A DNA stretch of 10,047 nucleotides from Sphingobium sp. (lineage in GTDB: Bacteria > Pseudomonadota > Alphaproteobacteria > Sphingomonadales > Sphingomonadaceae), in assembly GCA_030148625.1 (NCBI GenBank), contig JASBTC010000403.1, forward strand, positions 1 to 10,047. The letters are read 5' to 3'. Every line of letters begins with the position of its first letter. Positions within the stretch are counted from its first letter, which is position 1. Below are positions 1 through 7,219 of this stretch, one piece after another. The position numbers were made by a program, and so were the translations under genes. The notes under the pieces were generated by a model. The model was not told the origin of the DNA, did no database searches, and saw only the letters and a list, made by a program, of their open reading frames with translations.

Positions 1-13
1 TACGGTCTGAGAT

Positions 14-19
14 AAGGAG
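14..19 (+). promoter_or_regulatory. Ribosome binding site of rplT
   Basis: AAGGAG lies 8 bases before the ATG at 28, a near-perfect Shine-Dalgarno site that fixes the start of rplT. The first 27 bases hold no gene. In most bacteria the gene just upstream is rpmI (L35), which would lie outside this window. Confidence 0.85.
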
Positions 20-27
20 TACTATAA

Positions 28-393
28 ATGGCACGCGTCAAACGTGGTACGACCACCAAAGCCAAGCATAAGAGGATTTTGGATCAGGCGAAGGGCTTTT
101 ACGGCCGTCGCAAGAACACGATCCGTATCGCTCGCCAGGCCGTCGAAAAGGCCGGGCAATACGCCTATCGCGACCGCAAGGTTAACAAGCGCAACTTCCG
201 CGCGCTCTGGATCCAGCGCATCAACGCTGCGGTTCGCGCCGAAGGCCTGACCTATTCGCAGTTCATGAACGGCGTGAAGCTCGCCGGCATCGAACTCGAT
301 CGCAAGGTGATGGCCGATCTCGCCATGAACGAGGCCGCGGCGTTTAGCGTCGTGATCGCTCAGGCAAAGGCGGCGCTTCCCCAGGCCGCCTGA
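28..393 (+). CDS. rplT: 50S ribosomal protein L20
   Basis: L20 binds 23S rRNA directly and is needed early in assembly of the large ribosomal subunit. The 121-residue product has the normal family length. It starts MARVKRG, continues with a very basic N-terminal half rich in Lys/Arg ([20 protein letters not shown] is the L20 signature stretch at about residues 12-31), and has the conserved [20 protein letters not shown] region around 46-65. The C-terminal globular half contains the typical [15 protein letters not shown] segment. The start is supported by AAGGAG 8 bases upstream. The gene is followed by a strong terminator hairpin, which separates it from pheS. In E. coli L20 represses its own operon; I see no evidence either way for that here. 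Identification is secure. Confidence 0.98.
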   Translation: MARVKRGTTTKAKHKRILDQAKGFYGRRKNTIRIARQAVEKAGQYAYRDRKVNKRNFRALWIQRINAAVRAEGLTYSQFMNGVKLAGIELDRKVMADLAMNEAAAFSVVIAQAKAALPQAA

Positions 394-417
394 CCCGGCC
401 TGGCGCGAGACGAATAC

Positions 418-457
418 AAGGGCGCGGGTGGCAATGCCATCCGCGCCCTTTGCTTTT
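418..457 (+). terminator. Rho-independent terminator or attenuator after rplT
   Basis: A 15-bp stem (418-432 pairing with 436-450, one G-U wobble) closes a 3-base AAT loop and is followed by TGCTTTT (451-457). This is a textbook intrinsic terminator for rplT. Because it sits 50 bases before pheS it could also control read-through into pheST, as the pheM attenuator does between rplT and pheS in E. coli; that regulatory role is inference. Confidence 0.85.
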
Positions 458-511
458 GGGGCCTGGCTTCGTAAGGCCCCAGCGAACATTTCAGAGCGGG
501 AATCCTCGTGA
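434..511 (+). other. Possible 25-codon leader ORF overlapping the pheS start (speculative)
   Basis: An ATG in the loop of the rplT terminator opens a 25-residue frame starting MPSAPFAFGAW, with two Phe codons separated by one Ala and a Trp soon after. Its TGA (509-511) overlaps the GTG start of pheS (508-510). It looks superficially like a Phe-responsive leader peptide, but the start codon lies inside a strong hairpin, the upstream GGTGG is a poor and too-close ribosome site, and only two of 25 codons are Phe. Chance is the simpler explanation. Confidence 0.15.
458..480 (+). other. Second hairpin between the terminator and pheS
   Basis: GGGGCCT (458-464) pairs with AGGCCCC (474-480) around a 9-base loop. 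It begins directly after the T-run of the rplT terminator and ends 27 bases before the pheS start. It has no T-run of its own, so it is not an independent terminator. It may stabilise the 5' end of the pheS mRNA or compete with the first hairpin; function is unknown. Confidence 0.5.
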
Positions 512-1599
512 CCGATCTCAACATTCTCCAGACCGAGCTGATGGCCGCGATCGTGGCCGCCGCGACGCCCGATGCGATCGAGGACGTCCGCGTGAAGGCG
601 CTCGGCAAACAGGGCGCGGTCACCGCGCTGCTCAAGTCGCTGGGCGCAATGAGCCCGGAAGAGCGCCAGAACGAAGGCCCCAGGATCCACGCGCTGCGCG
701 AGGCCGTCACCCAGGCGCTGGGCGACAAGAAGGCCGGGCTGGAGCGCGCCGCGCTCGACGCCAGGCTGGGCGCCGAGACGCTCGACATGACCCTGCCGCC
801 GCCCGCGTCCGCGCAGGGCAGCGTCCACCCGGTCAGCCAGGTGATGGACGAACTGGCGGAGATCTTCGCCGATCTCGGCTTCTCGGTCGCGACCGGCCCC
901 GAGATCGAGGACGACTGGCATAATTTCACCGCGCTCAACATCCCGGAAACCCATCCGGCGCGCGCGATGCACGACACATTCTATTTCCCCGACCAGCGCG
1001 ACGGGCGGGACATGCTGCTGCGCACGCACACCTCGCCGGTGCAGATCCGCACGATGACGTCGCAGCCGCCGCCGATCCGGATCATCGCGCCGGGCCGCGT
1101 CTATCGTTCCGATTCGGACGCGACCCATACGCCTATGTTCCTCCAGATCGAGGGACTGGTGATCGATCGCGGCATCCATCTCGGCCATCTCAAATGGACG
1201 CTGGAGACTTTCCTCAAGGCGTTCTTCGAACGTGACGACATCGTCCTGCGCCTGCGCCCGAGCTATTTCCCCTTCACCGAGCCCTCGGTGGAGGTCGATA
1301 TCGGCTATACGATCGAGAAGGGCCGCCGCGTGCTCGGCGGATCGGGCAATGCCGAGAATGGCGGCTGGATGGAAGTGCTCGGCAGCGGCATGGTCCATTC
1401 GCGCGTGATCGAGGCATGCGGGCTCGACCCGAACGAATGGCAGGGTTTCGCCTTCGGCACCGGCATCGATCGGCTGGCGATGCTCAAATATGGCATGGAC
1501 GATCTGCGCGCTTTCTTCGACGGCGATCTGCGCTGGCTGCGCCATTATGGTTTCGCCGCGCTCGACGTGCCCACGCTGAGCGGAGGAGTCGGCGCATGA
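508..1599 (+). CDS. pheS: Phenylalanine--tRNA ligase alpha subunit
   Basis: Catalytic chain of the cytoplasmic (alpha-beta)2 phenylalanyl-tRNA synthetase, which charges tRNA-Phe. The 363-residue product has an N-terminal helical arm (about 1-95, the tRNA-contacting coiled coil) and a class II synthetase core. Motif 1 lies near [14 protein letters not shown] (107-120), motif 2 is [18 protein letters not shown] (196-213) and motif 3 is [13 protein letters not shown] (313-325). SYFPFTEPS (252-260) supplies the Phe-pocket phenylalanines, and Ala315 in GFAFG is the likely equivalent of E. coli Ala294, which sets amino-acid specificity. The start is a GTG: an in-frame TAA at 472-474 rules out a longer form, and the next ATG (541) would cut the N-terminal arm. 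A GAGCGGGA stretch upstream is only a moderate ribosome site. The stop overlaps the pheT start (ATGA), so the two chains are probably translationally coupled. Confidence 0.98.
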   Translation: MTDLNILQTELMAAIVAAATPDAIEDVRVKALGKQGAVTALLKSLGAMSPEERQNEGPRIHALREAVTQALGDKKAGLERAALDARLGAETLDMTLPPPASAQGSVHPVSQVMDELAEIFADLGFSVATGPEIEDDWHNFTALNIPETHPARAMHDTFYFPDQRDGRDMLLRTHTSPVQIRTMTSQPPPIRIIAPGRVYRSDSDATHTPMFLQIEGLVIDRGIHLGHLKWTLETFLKAFFERDDIVLRLRPSYFPFTEPSVEVDIGYTIEKGRRVLGGSGNAENGGWMEVLGSGMVHSRVIEACGLDPNEWQGFAFGTGIDRLAMLKYGMDDLRAFFDGDLRWLRHYGFAALDVPTLSGGVGA

Positions 1600-3965
1600 A
1601 ATTCACCTTGTCCTGGCTCCGCGAGCATCTCGACACCGATGCGTCGCTCGAGACCATTCTCGACACGCTCAACGCCATCGGCCTGGAGGTCGAGGGCGTC
1701 GACAATCCCGCGCGCGCGCTCGCGCCCTTCACCATCGCCAGGGTGCTGACCGCGGCGCCCCACCCGCAGGCCGACAAGCTGCAGGTGCTTTCGGTCGATG
1801 CCGGCGACGGACCGCTCCAGGTGGTCTGCGGTGCGCCCAATGCGCGTGCCGGCCTGGTCGGCGTGTTCGGTGCGCCCGGCGCTTATGTGCCCGGCAGCGG
1901 CATCACGCTGAAAGTCGCGGCGATCCGCGGCGTCGAATCGAACGGCATGATGTGTTCGGTGCGTGAGCTCGAACTCGGCGACGAGCATGACGGCATCATC
2001 GAACTGCCAGCCGACGCCCCGGTCGGCACGGCCTATGCGGAATGGGCCGGGCTGGACGATCCCGTGATCGACGTCTCGATCACGCCCAATCGGCAGGATT
2101 GCATGGGCGTGCGCGGCATCGCGCGCGATCTGGCGGCGGCCGGCCTCGGCACGCTCAAACCGCTCGATGCGACGCCTGTCGCTGGCGAGGGCCCCGGTCC
2201 CGACGTGCGGACCGACGATCCGGAGGGCTGCCCGGCCTTTTTCGGCCAGTCGGTTTCGGGCGTGACCAACGGCGCCAGCCCCGACTGGATGGCGCGCCGG
2301 TTGAAGGCGATCGGCCAGAAGCCGATCTCCGCGCTGGTCGACATCACCAACTATGTGATGATCGATCTCGGCCGTCCGCTCCACGTCTATGACCGTGCAA
2401 AGCTGACCGGCGGGCTCGTCGCGCGCAGGGCACGCGACGGCGAGACCGTGCTGGCGCTCAACGGGCGCACCTACACGCTCGAAGCCTCGATGACCGTGAT
2501 CGCCGACGATACGCATGTCCATGATATTGGCGGCATCATGGGCGGCGAGGATTCGGGCGTCGAGTTCGATACCAAAGACGTGCTGATCGAATGTGCCTAT
2601 TTCACGCCCGAGCATATTGCGCGGACCGGCCAGAAGCTGGCGCTGACCTCGGACGCGCGCAGCCGTTTCGAACGCGGCGTCGATCCCGCATTCCTCGAAG
2701 ACGGTCTTGCCATCGCGGCACGGCTGGTGACGATGATCTGCGGCGGCACGCCGAGCGGGATCACCCGCGCGGGTCAGGCACCCGCCGGCACCTCGACCCA
2801 TGGCTATGATCCCGACCTGACCGAGCGGCTGGCCGGCGTCGCCGTGCCCGAGGCGCGTCAGGCCGAGATCCTCGAAAGCCTGGGCTTCGTCATCGAGAAA
2901 ACCACGCCCTGGCAAGTGACTGCACCAAGCTGGCGTCGTGACGTCATCGGTGCGGCGGACCTGGTCGAGGAAGTGATCCGCATCGTCGGGCTCGACCATG
3001 TCCCCTCCACTCCGTTGCCGCGCACGCCGGGTGTGGCAACGCCCACCGCGACGTCGGAGCAGCTGGTCGAACGGCGCGCACGACGCATGGCGGCGGCGCG
3101 CGGGCTGAACGAAGCCGTGACCTGGAGCTTCCTGTCGGAAAAGGACGCAGCGGCGTTCGGCGGCGGCGCATGGACGCTCGCCAATCCGATCTCCGAAGAT
3201 ATGAAGGTGATGCGGCCCTCGCTGTTGCCCGGCCTGCTCGCCGCGGCCGCACGCAATCAGGCGCGCGGGGCGGAGGCGATCCGGCTGTTCGAGATCGGGC
3301 GTCGCTATTTCGCCGATGGCGAGCGGTTGACGCTTGGGTTCGTGCTTGCCGGCGACCGCCAGCCACGCAACTGGCAGTCGGGCAAGGCGCAGCGCTTCGA
3401 CGCGTTCGATGCCAAGGCGGAGGCGCTCGCGCTGCTCGCCGCCGCGGGCGCACCCATCGACAATCTGCAGAATTTCGGCGAGGCGGGCGCGCATTATCAC
3501 CCCGGCCAGTCGGCGACTTTGCGGCTCGGACCCAAGACGGTGCTCGCGGCGTTCGGCACGCTGCATCCGCTGACCGCCAAGGCGTTCGACCTCGATGGCG
3601 CGGTGATGGCGGGTGAGATCTTCCTCGACGCGATTCCCGTCAAGCGCGCCAGCGGCCATATGCGCAACAGCTACGCACCACCGGCACTGCAGGCGGTGAC
3701 GCGCGATTTCGCATTCCTGGTCCCGGCCGACCAGCCCGCGGAGTCGCTCGTTCGCGCGGTCAAAGGCGCCGACAAACAGGCGATTGTCGCGGTACGGCTG
3801 TTCGACGTCTTCTCCGGCCAGGGCGTTGAGGATGGGTGGAAATCCCTTGCCGTGGAGGTCGTGCTGCAGCCCGGCGAGAAGAGCTTCACCGACGAAGAAC
3901 TGAAAGCGATCACCGACCGGATCGTGGCCGCCGCGGCCAAGCAGGGCGCGGCGCTCAGGGGTTGA
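1596..3965 (+). CDS. pheT: Phenylalanine--tRNA ligase beta subunit
   Basis: Beta chain of phenylalanyl-tRNA synthetase; it completes the tetramer, binds tRNA-Phe and hydrolyses mis-charged Tyr-tRNA-Phe. The 789-residue length is normal. Domains in order: an N-terminal segment ([12 protein letters not shown]), an EMAP-type OB-fold tRNA-binding domain at about 40-150 ([22 protein letters not shown]), the B3/B4 editing region from about 210 to 385 ([21 protein letters not shown]), the B5 domain, a catalytic-like class II fold that lacks activity in this family, and a C-terminal FDX-ACB anticodon-binding domain in about the last 95 residues ([21 protein letters not shown]). The ATG at 1596 is chosen over a longer open frame because it gives the canonical N-terminus, overlaps the pheS stop as ATGA and has GGAGG-like AGCGGAGGAG just upstream. 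No frameshift or truncation seen. Confidence 0.98.
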   Translation: MKFTLSWLREHLDTDASLETILDTLNAIGLEVEGVDNPARALAPFTIARVLTAAPHPQADKLQVLSVDAGDGPLQVVCGAPNARAGLVGVFGAPGAYVPGSGITLKVAAIRGVESNGMMCSVRELELGDEHDGIIELPADAPVGTAYAEWAGLDDPVIDVSITPNRQDCMGVRGIARDLAAAGLGTLKPLDATPVAGEGPGPDVRTDDPEGCPAFFGQSVSGVTNGASPDWMARRLKAIGQKPISALVDITNYVMIDLGRPLHVYDRAKLTGGLVARRARDGETVLALNGRTYTLEASMTVIADDTHVHDIGGIMGGEDSGVEFDTKDVLIECAYFTPEHIARTGQKLALTSDARSRFERGVDPAFLEDGLAIAARLVTMICGGTPSGITRAGQAPAGTSTHGYDPDLTERLAGVAVPEARQAEILESLGFVIEKTTPWQVTAPSWRRDVIGAADLVEEVIRIVGLDHVPSTPLPRTPGVATPTATSEQLVERRARRMAAARGLNEAVTWSFLSEKDAAAFGGGAWTLANPISEDMKVMRPSLLPGLLAAAARNQARGAEAIRLFEIGRRYFADGERLTLGFVLAGDRQPRNWQSGKAQRFDAFDAKAEALALLAAAGAPIDNLQNFGEAGAHYHPGQSATLRLGPKTVLAAFGTLHPLTAKAFDLDGAVMAGEIFLDAIPVKRASGHMRNSYAPPALQAVTRDFAFLVPADQPAESLVRAVKGADKQAIVAVRLFDVFSGQGVEDGWKSLAVEVVLQPGEKSFTDEELKAITDRIVAAAAKQGAALRG

Positions 3966-3970
3966 AGGAG
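3965..3970 (+). promoter_or_regulatory. Ribosome binding site of the ydfG-like gene
   Basis: AAGGAG begins on the last base of the pheT stop codon and lies 5 bases before the ATG at 3976. The tight fit indicates that pheT and the dehydrogenase are read from one mRNA. Confidence 0.8.
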
Positions 3971-3975
3971 AAACT

Positions 3976-4719
3976 ATGCGTACGGCGTTCATCACTGGGG
4001 CGACATCAGGTTTCGGCGAGGCGGCTGCGCGCGCCTTCGTGAAGGCGGGCTGGCGCGTCGTCGGCACCGGCCGGCGCGCGGAGCGACTGGAGCAGCTGGC
4101 GGCCGAATTGGGCGCGGCCTTCCACGGCGCGGTCTTCGACGTCCGTGACGAGGTTGCGCGCGATGCGGCGCTCGACGCGTTGCCCGAAGGGTTCGGTGAG
4201 ATCGACCTGCTGGTGAACAATGCCGGGCTGGCGCTGGGCACCGAGCCCGCCCAGGCGGCCTCACTCACCAACTGGAAGACGATGATCGATACCAATGTGA
4301 CCGCGCTGGCGTCGATCACCCACCGGATGCTGCCCAGCCTGATCGCCCGGCGCGGCGCGATCATCAACATCTCGTCGGTGGCGGCGAACTATCCCTATGC
4401 CGGCGGCAATGTCTATGCCGGCACCAAGGCGTTCGTGCGCCAGTTCAGCCTGGACCTGCGCGCCGATGTGGCGGGCACCGGTGTGCGCGTGACCTCGATC
4501 GAACCCGGCATGGCGGAGACCGAATTCACGCTGGTGCGCACCGGCAGCCAGCAGACCTCCGATACGCTCTATTCGGGCGTAGGCCCGATGACGGGCGACG
4601 ATATCGCCGCGACTCTGCTCTGGGTGGCGGAACTGCCGCCGCACCTCAACATCAACACGATCGAACTGATGCCCGTGAACCAGAGCTTCGCCGGTTTCAC
4701 CGTCCACCGCGAAGGCTGA
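3976..4719 (+). CDS. ydfG: NADP-dependent short-chain dehydrogenase, YdfG type (3-hydroxy acid / L-allo-threonine dehydrogenase)
   Basis: A classical SDR oxidoreductase of 247 residues. The Rossmann nucleotide motif TGATSGFG is at 8-14, and TGRRAERL (31-38) has the paired Arg that favours NADP. NNAGLALG is at 81-88. The active site has Asn107, Ser134, Tyr147 and Lys151 in the usual spacing. From memory it matches E. coli YdfG almost position by position, including PYAGGNVY, TKAFVRQFSL, DIEPG-like SIEPG and the C-terminal NINT-E-MPV-QS-AG pattern. YdfG oxidises L-allo-threonine, serine and other 3-hydroxy acids and reduces malonic semialdehyde; the precise substrate here is inferred. It sits 10 bases after pheT and 8 bases before prfC, so it is almost certainly co-transcribed with them although it has no translation role. 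A Ser/Thr-type catabolic or semialdehyde-detoxifying role is plausible. Confidence 0.9.
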   Translation: MRTAFITGATSGFGEAAARAFVKAGWRVVGTGRRAERLEQLAAELGAAFHGAVFDVRDEVARDAALDALPEGFGEIDLLVNNAGLALGTEPAQAASLTNWKTMIDTNVTALASITHRMLPSLIARRGAIINISSVAANYPYAGGNVYAGTKAFVRQFSLDLRADVAGTGVRVTSIEPGMAETEFTLVRTGSQQTSDTLYSGVGPMTGDDIAATLLWVAELPPHLNINTIELMPVNQSFAGFTVHREG

Positions 4720-4727
4720 TCCACGAA

Positions 4728-6293
4728 ATGAATCGACCCGAACGTCGCACTTTCGCGATCATCTCCCATCCGGACGCCGGCAAGACCACGCTCACCGAAA
4801 AGCTGTTGCTGTTCGGTGGCGCGATCCATCTTGCCGGCGAAGTGAAGGCGCGCGGCGCGAACCGGCGTGCGCGATCCGACTGGATGAAGATCGAGCAGCA
4901 GCGCGGCATTTCCGTCACCTCGTCGGTCATGACGTTCGAGCGTGAAGGGGTGACCTTCAACCTGCTCGACACGCCGGGCCACGAGGATTTCTCCGAAGAC
5001 ACCTATCGCACGCTGACCGCGGTCGATTCGGCGGTGATGGTGATCGACGCCGCCAAGGGCATCGAGGCGCAGACGCGCAAATTGTTCGAGGTCTGCCGGC
5101 TGCGCTCGGTGCCGATCATCACCTTCGTCAACAAGGTCGATCGCGAAGGGCGCGATGCGTTCGAGCTGCTCGACGAGATCGCCGACATGCTGGCGCTCGA
5201 CGTCACGCCGATGAGCTGGCCGGTCGGCATGGGCGGGTTGTTCGAGGGGATATACGATCTCAACGCCAACCGGCTGATGCAGCCGAGCGGCGACAGCAAG
5301 GCGTTCGAGGGCAAGGCTGCGCATTATGCGGGGCTGGACGATCCGAAGCTTGCCGAGGCGCTTTCGGCGCAGGGGCTGCAGCGGCTGCGCGACGAGGCCG
5401 AACTGGCGATGGGCGGCTATGGTGCGTTCGACCCCGAGGCCTATCGCAACGGCGACCAGACTCCGGTCTATTTCGGATCGGCGCTGAAGGAATTCGGCGT
5501 CGGCGAACTGATCGATGCGCTGGCGCGTTTCGCGCCGCCGCCGCGGTCGCAGCCTGCCGAGCCCGTGTCGGTTTCGCCCGACCATGGCGGCGTCACCGGC
5601 TTCGTGTTCAAGGTCCAGGCCAATATGGACCCGCAGCATCGCGATCGTATCGCCTTCATGCGGCTCTGCTCGGGCAAGTTCCGCCGCGGCATGAAGCTGA
5701 CGCCGTCGGGCTCGGGCAAGCCGATCGCGGTGCACAGCCCGATCCTGTTCTTCGCGCAGGATCGCGAACTCGCCGAGGAAGCCTGGCCCGGCGACATCAT
5801 CGGCATTCCCAATCACGGCACCTTGCGCGTCGGCGATACGCTGACCGAGGGCGAGGCGATCCGTTTCACCGGCCTGCCCAATTTCGCGCCCGAGATCCTG
5901 CGCCGCGTCGCCCTGGTCGATCCGACCAAGACCAAGCAGCTCCGCAAGGCGCTGGACGATCTGTCGGAAGAGGGGGTGATCCAGGTCTTCTATCCCGAGA
6001 TCGGATCGAGCTGGGTGGTCGGCGTCGTCGGTCAGCTTCAGCTCGAAGTGCTGCTGAGCCGGCTCGAGGCCGAATATAAGGTGGCGGCAAAGCTCGAGCC
6101 CTCGCCCTGGGATACGGCGCGCTGGATCTCGGGCGACGAGGCGGTGATCAAGGCTTTCGTGTCGATCAGCCAGTCGCAGCTTGCGCGCGATCGCGACGGC
6201 GCATTGGTGTTCATGGCCAAGAGCGCCTGGGAAGTCGGCTATGTGCAGGAACGCAATCCCGAGATCCGGTTCAGCGCGACCAAGGAACGCTAG
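4728..6293 (+). CDS. prfC: Peptide chain release factor 3 (RF3), translational GTPase
   Basis: RF3 is a GTPase that recycles RF1/RF2 from the ribosome after peptide release and contributes to post-peptidyl-transfer quality control. The 521-residue product is close to the E. coli length. GTPase motifs: P-loop HPDAGKTT (14-21), the switch-I threonine region QQRGISVTSS (57-66), DTPGHED (81-87) and NKVD (135-138). The insert with KARGANRRARSDWMKIEQQ (40-58) and the region ending FSATKER are typical of RF3 rather than EF-G, and there is no EF-G domain IV. Domain II and III follow (VFKVQANMDPQHRDRIAF around 290; GVVGQLQLEVLLSRLEAEY near 435). No strong ribosome site is visible; GAAGG in the last codons of the upstream gene is 12 bases from the ATG, so translation is likely coupled. 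Last gene of the apparent pheS-pheT-ydfG-prfC unit. Confidence 0.97.
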   Translation: MNRPERRTFAIISHPDAGKTTLTEKLLLFGGAIHLAGEVKARGANRRARSDWMKIEQQRGISVTSSVMTFEREGVTFNLLDTPGHEDFSEDTYRTLTAVDSAVMVIDAAKGIEAQTRKLFEVCRLRSVPIITFVNKVDREGRDAFELLDEIADMLALDVTPMSWPVGMGGLFEGIYDLNANRLMQPSGDSKAFEGKAAHYAGLDDPKLAEALSAQGLQRLRDEAELAMGGYGAFDPEAYRNGDQTPVYFGSALKEFGVGELIDALARFAPPPRSQPAEPVSVSPDHGGVTGFVFKVQANMDPQHRDRIAFMRLCSGKFRRGMKLTPSGSGKPIAVHSPILFFAQDRELAEEAWPGDIIGIPNHGTLRVGDTLTEGEAIRFTGLPNFAPEILRRVALVDPTKTKQLRKALDDLSEEGVIQVFYPEIGSSWVVGVVGQLQLEVLLSRLEAEYKVAAKLEPSPWDTARWISGDEAVIKAFVSISQSQLARDRDGALVFMAKSAWEVGYVQERNPEIRFSATKER

Positions 6294-6301
6294 GCCTTAG
6301 A

Positions 6302-6345
6302 GCGATTTGTAGTTCGATGGAATCATCGAACGACTCGAAAATCGC
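6302..6345. repeat. Imperfect hairpin repeat after prfC
   Basis: GCGATTT (6302-6308) pairs with AAATCGC (6339-6345) and GTTCGATG (6312-6319) pairs with CATCGAAC (6324-6331) around a GAAT loop, with an asymmetric internal bulge of 3 and 7 bases. It starts 9 bases after the prfC stop and is preceded by TA-GA, giving TAGAGC at 6298-6303, the same six bases that open the next palindrome. It is probably a dispersed intergenic palindromic element and may cap the 3' end of the prfC mRNA. There is no T-run, so it is not a canonical terminator. Confidence 0.6.
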
Positions 6346-6359
6346 GACAATACAAAAGC

Positions 6360-6400
6360 CTAGAGCATGTGATCCGCTTCCAGCGGATCACATGCTCTAG
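6360..6400. repeat. Perfect 19-bp inverted repeat with 3-base loop
   Basis: CTAGAGCATGTGATCCGCT (6360-6378) is the exact reverse complement of 6382-6400, with the loop TCC. It begins with CTAGAGC and ends with GCTCTAG. Intergenic palindromes with these ends are, as far as I recall, repeated many times in sphingomonad chromosomes, so this is likely a REP-like element, though copy number cannot be judged from one window. No T-run follows on either strand. It could block 3' exonucleases on the prfC transcript. Confidence 0.75.
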
Positions 6401-6439
6401 TGAAAAGGGCCTGATTCACGTCCATTGCCCATGCCGGGC

Positions 6440-6478
6440 AAAGAAAACGCTCCCGGCCCAAGGGAAGGCCGGGAGCGT
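6440..6478 (-). terminator. Rho-independent terminator of the urcA-family gene
   Basis: ACGCTCCCGGCC (6447-6458) pairs perfectly with 6467-6478 around an 8-base loop. On the minus strand the stem is followed by TTTTCTTT (complement of 6440-6447), so it terminates the gene at 6544-6912, about 66 bases past its stop. On the + strand no T-run follows, so it would stop prfC read-through less well. Confidence 0.85.
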
Positions 6479-6497
6479 CCTACCCTTTCGGGCGTCA

Positions 6498-6536
6498 CAC
6501 CGGGAGGAGGCAAACCGCTTCAACCTCTCCCCGGTG
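6498..6536. other. Imperfect hairpin just downstream of the urcA-family stop
   Basis: CACCGGG (6498-6504) pairs with CCCGGTG (6530-6536), and the stem extends inward through GAGG/CCTC (6507-6510 with 6524-6527) with one mismatch and one wobble. It lies between the stop codon and the terminator of the minus-strand gene. No T-run, so probably mRNA 3'-end structure rather than a terminator. Confidence 0.4.
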
Positions 6537-6543
6537 CCGGGAG

Positions 6544-6912
6544 TCAGCGTGTGCCGACCCCGATCGTCTTGCGGCTTGCGTAACGTTGATTGCCGCTTTC
6601 CGCGATTGCGACTTCGATGTCGCTATTCGCCTTGTTGAGCGCCTGGTCGAGGCATTCCCGGCGCATCATCTCGATTTCGACACCGCGCATGCCCGAATAG
6701 GCGCAGATCTGTCGGGCGGCCGAGCGAACGCGCGTCCGCAGCCGATCGACATCGCCCGACGCCGAGAGATCGAGATCGCTGTAGCGGACTTCGATCGTGC
6801 GTGTTTCGGTGCCGTTGTCCTGCGCGGAAGCACCGGTTGCGCCGGCGATCGCCGCCAGCCCCAGCCCTGCGATCAGCGCGGGGCGCATGAAAGATAGCTT
6901 GGACGCGTGCAT
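6544..6912 (-). CDS. UrcA family protein (exported, function unknown)
   Basis: A small secreted protein of 122 residues. It has a signal peptide: a short basic start, a hydrophobic run PALIAGLGLAAIAGATG (11-27) and a likely cleavage after ASA (28-30). The mature part has the UrcA-family pattern: RTIEVRYSDLDLSASGDVDR (38-57), then RVRSAARQIC (61-70) and a second cysteine in RRECLDQAL (84-92). The two cysteines (70 and 87) are the conserved pair of the family and probably form a disulphide in the periplasm. The last 20 or so residues (after IAESG) look like an extra, less conserved tail. The biochemical function of UrcA proteins is not known; they are common in sphingomonads and caulobacters. 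AAGGAT 5 bases before the ATG supports this start over an internal Met at residue 9. It is transcribed alone, towards prfC. Confidence 0.88.
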   Translation of the reverse strand: MHASKLSFMRPALIAGLGLAAIAGATGASAQDNGTETRTIEVRYSDLDLSASGDVDRLRTRVRSAARQICAYSGMRGVEIEMMRRECLDQALNKANSDIEVAIAESGNQRYASRKTIGVGTR

Positions 6913-6917
6913 GACTT

Positions 6918-6923
6918 ATCCTT
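6918..6923 (-). promoter_or_regulatory. Ribosome binding site of the urcA-family gene
   Basis: On the minus strand AAGGAT stands 5 bases before the ATG at 6912. A very similar AAGGATAAG context precedes the transglutaminase-like gene at 7999. Confidence 0.7.
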
Positions 6924-7094
6924 CCCGAATGTGATTTGGTCTTGGTCGGTTCGGTGCCTTCCAAGGGGAGAAGGCGCCGGAGGGGGTGCGGGCGGATCGA
7001 TCCGGGTCTGGGAACACCGTTCGACCCGCCGCGCACATCCTGATTAGCCGGGCCGCCGGATCGTTTCATGCCCGCTTCGACCGATGACGGCGCG

Positions 7095-7121
7095 CGTCGG
7101 CGAAATGCGTTCGCGCCGACG
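7095..7121. other. Hairpin in the urcA upstream region
   Basis: CGTCGGCG (7095-7102) pairs with CGCCGACG (7114-7121); GAA/TTC can add pairs inside with a bulge. It lies about 100 bases past the transglutaminase stop. No T-run on either strand, so a terminator is not supported; it may be part of the urcA leader. Confidence 0.35.
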
Positions 7122-7219
7122 AACGACATTCAATGTTCGACAAGTGGCGTTGGCGACTGGAAGATGTCCCCGGAAAAGTCGCTTTTGTTACAATATTCCG
7201 CAGGCGTCAGGCTTCGGCC

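Larger units (their letters stand above)
6913..7219. other. 307-bp intergenic region with no supported gene
   Basis: This gap separates two minus-strand genes. I see no coding frame with a family match and no tRNA-like fold. It must hold the promoter of the urcA-family gene, but I cannot point to convincing -35/-10 boxes. It contains a hairpin at 7095-7121 and a small palindrome ACATT-C-AATGT at 7126-7136. The stretch 7180-7198, next to the transglutaminase stop, is AT-rich compared with its surroundings. Confidence 0.6.

Noticed and set aside
22..1545. Minus-strand open frame of 507 codons opposite rplT and pheS
   Set aside because: Antisense shadow of two conserved genes; no ribosome site and no family resemblance.
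1545..4370. Minus-strand open frame of 941 codons opposite pheT and ydfG
   Set aside because: It mirrors the strong third-position G/C bias of pheT and ydfG, shows no recognisable domain, is dominated by Arg/Ala/Gly/His, and lies opposite two securely identified genes.
4569..5816. Minus-strand open frame of 415 codons opposite prfC
   Set aside because: Same antisense bias effect; composition is rich in His/Arg/Asp and has no motif.
6302..6400. Palindromes after prfC as a CRISPR array or attachment site
   Set aside because: The two units are not the same sequence, there are no regular spacers, and no integrase, tRNA or cas gene is nearby.
6369..6638. Plus-strand 89-codon frame after prfC
   Set aside because: It starts inside the 19-bp palindrome, runs through the terminator and overlaps the 3' end of the urcA-family gene; no protein resemblance.
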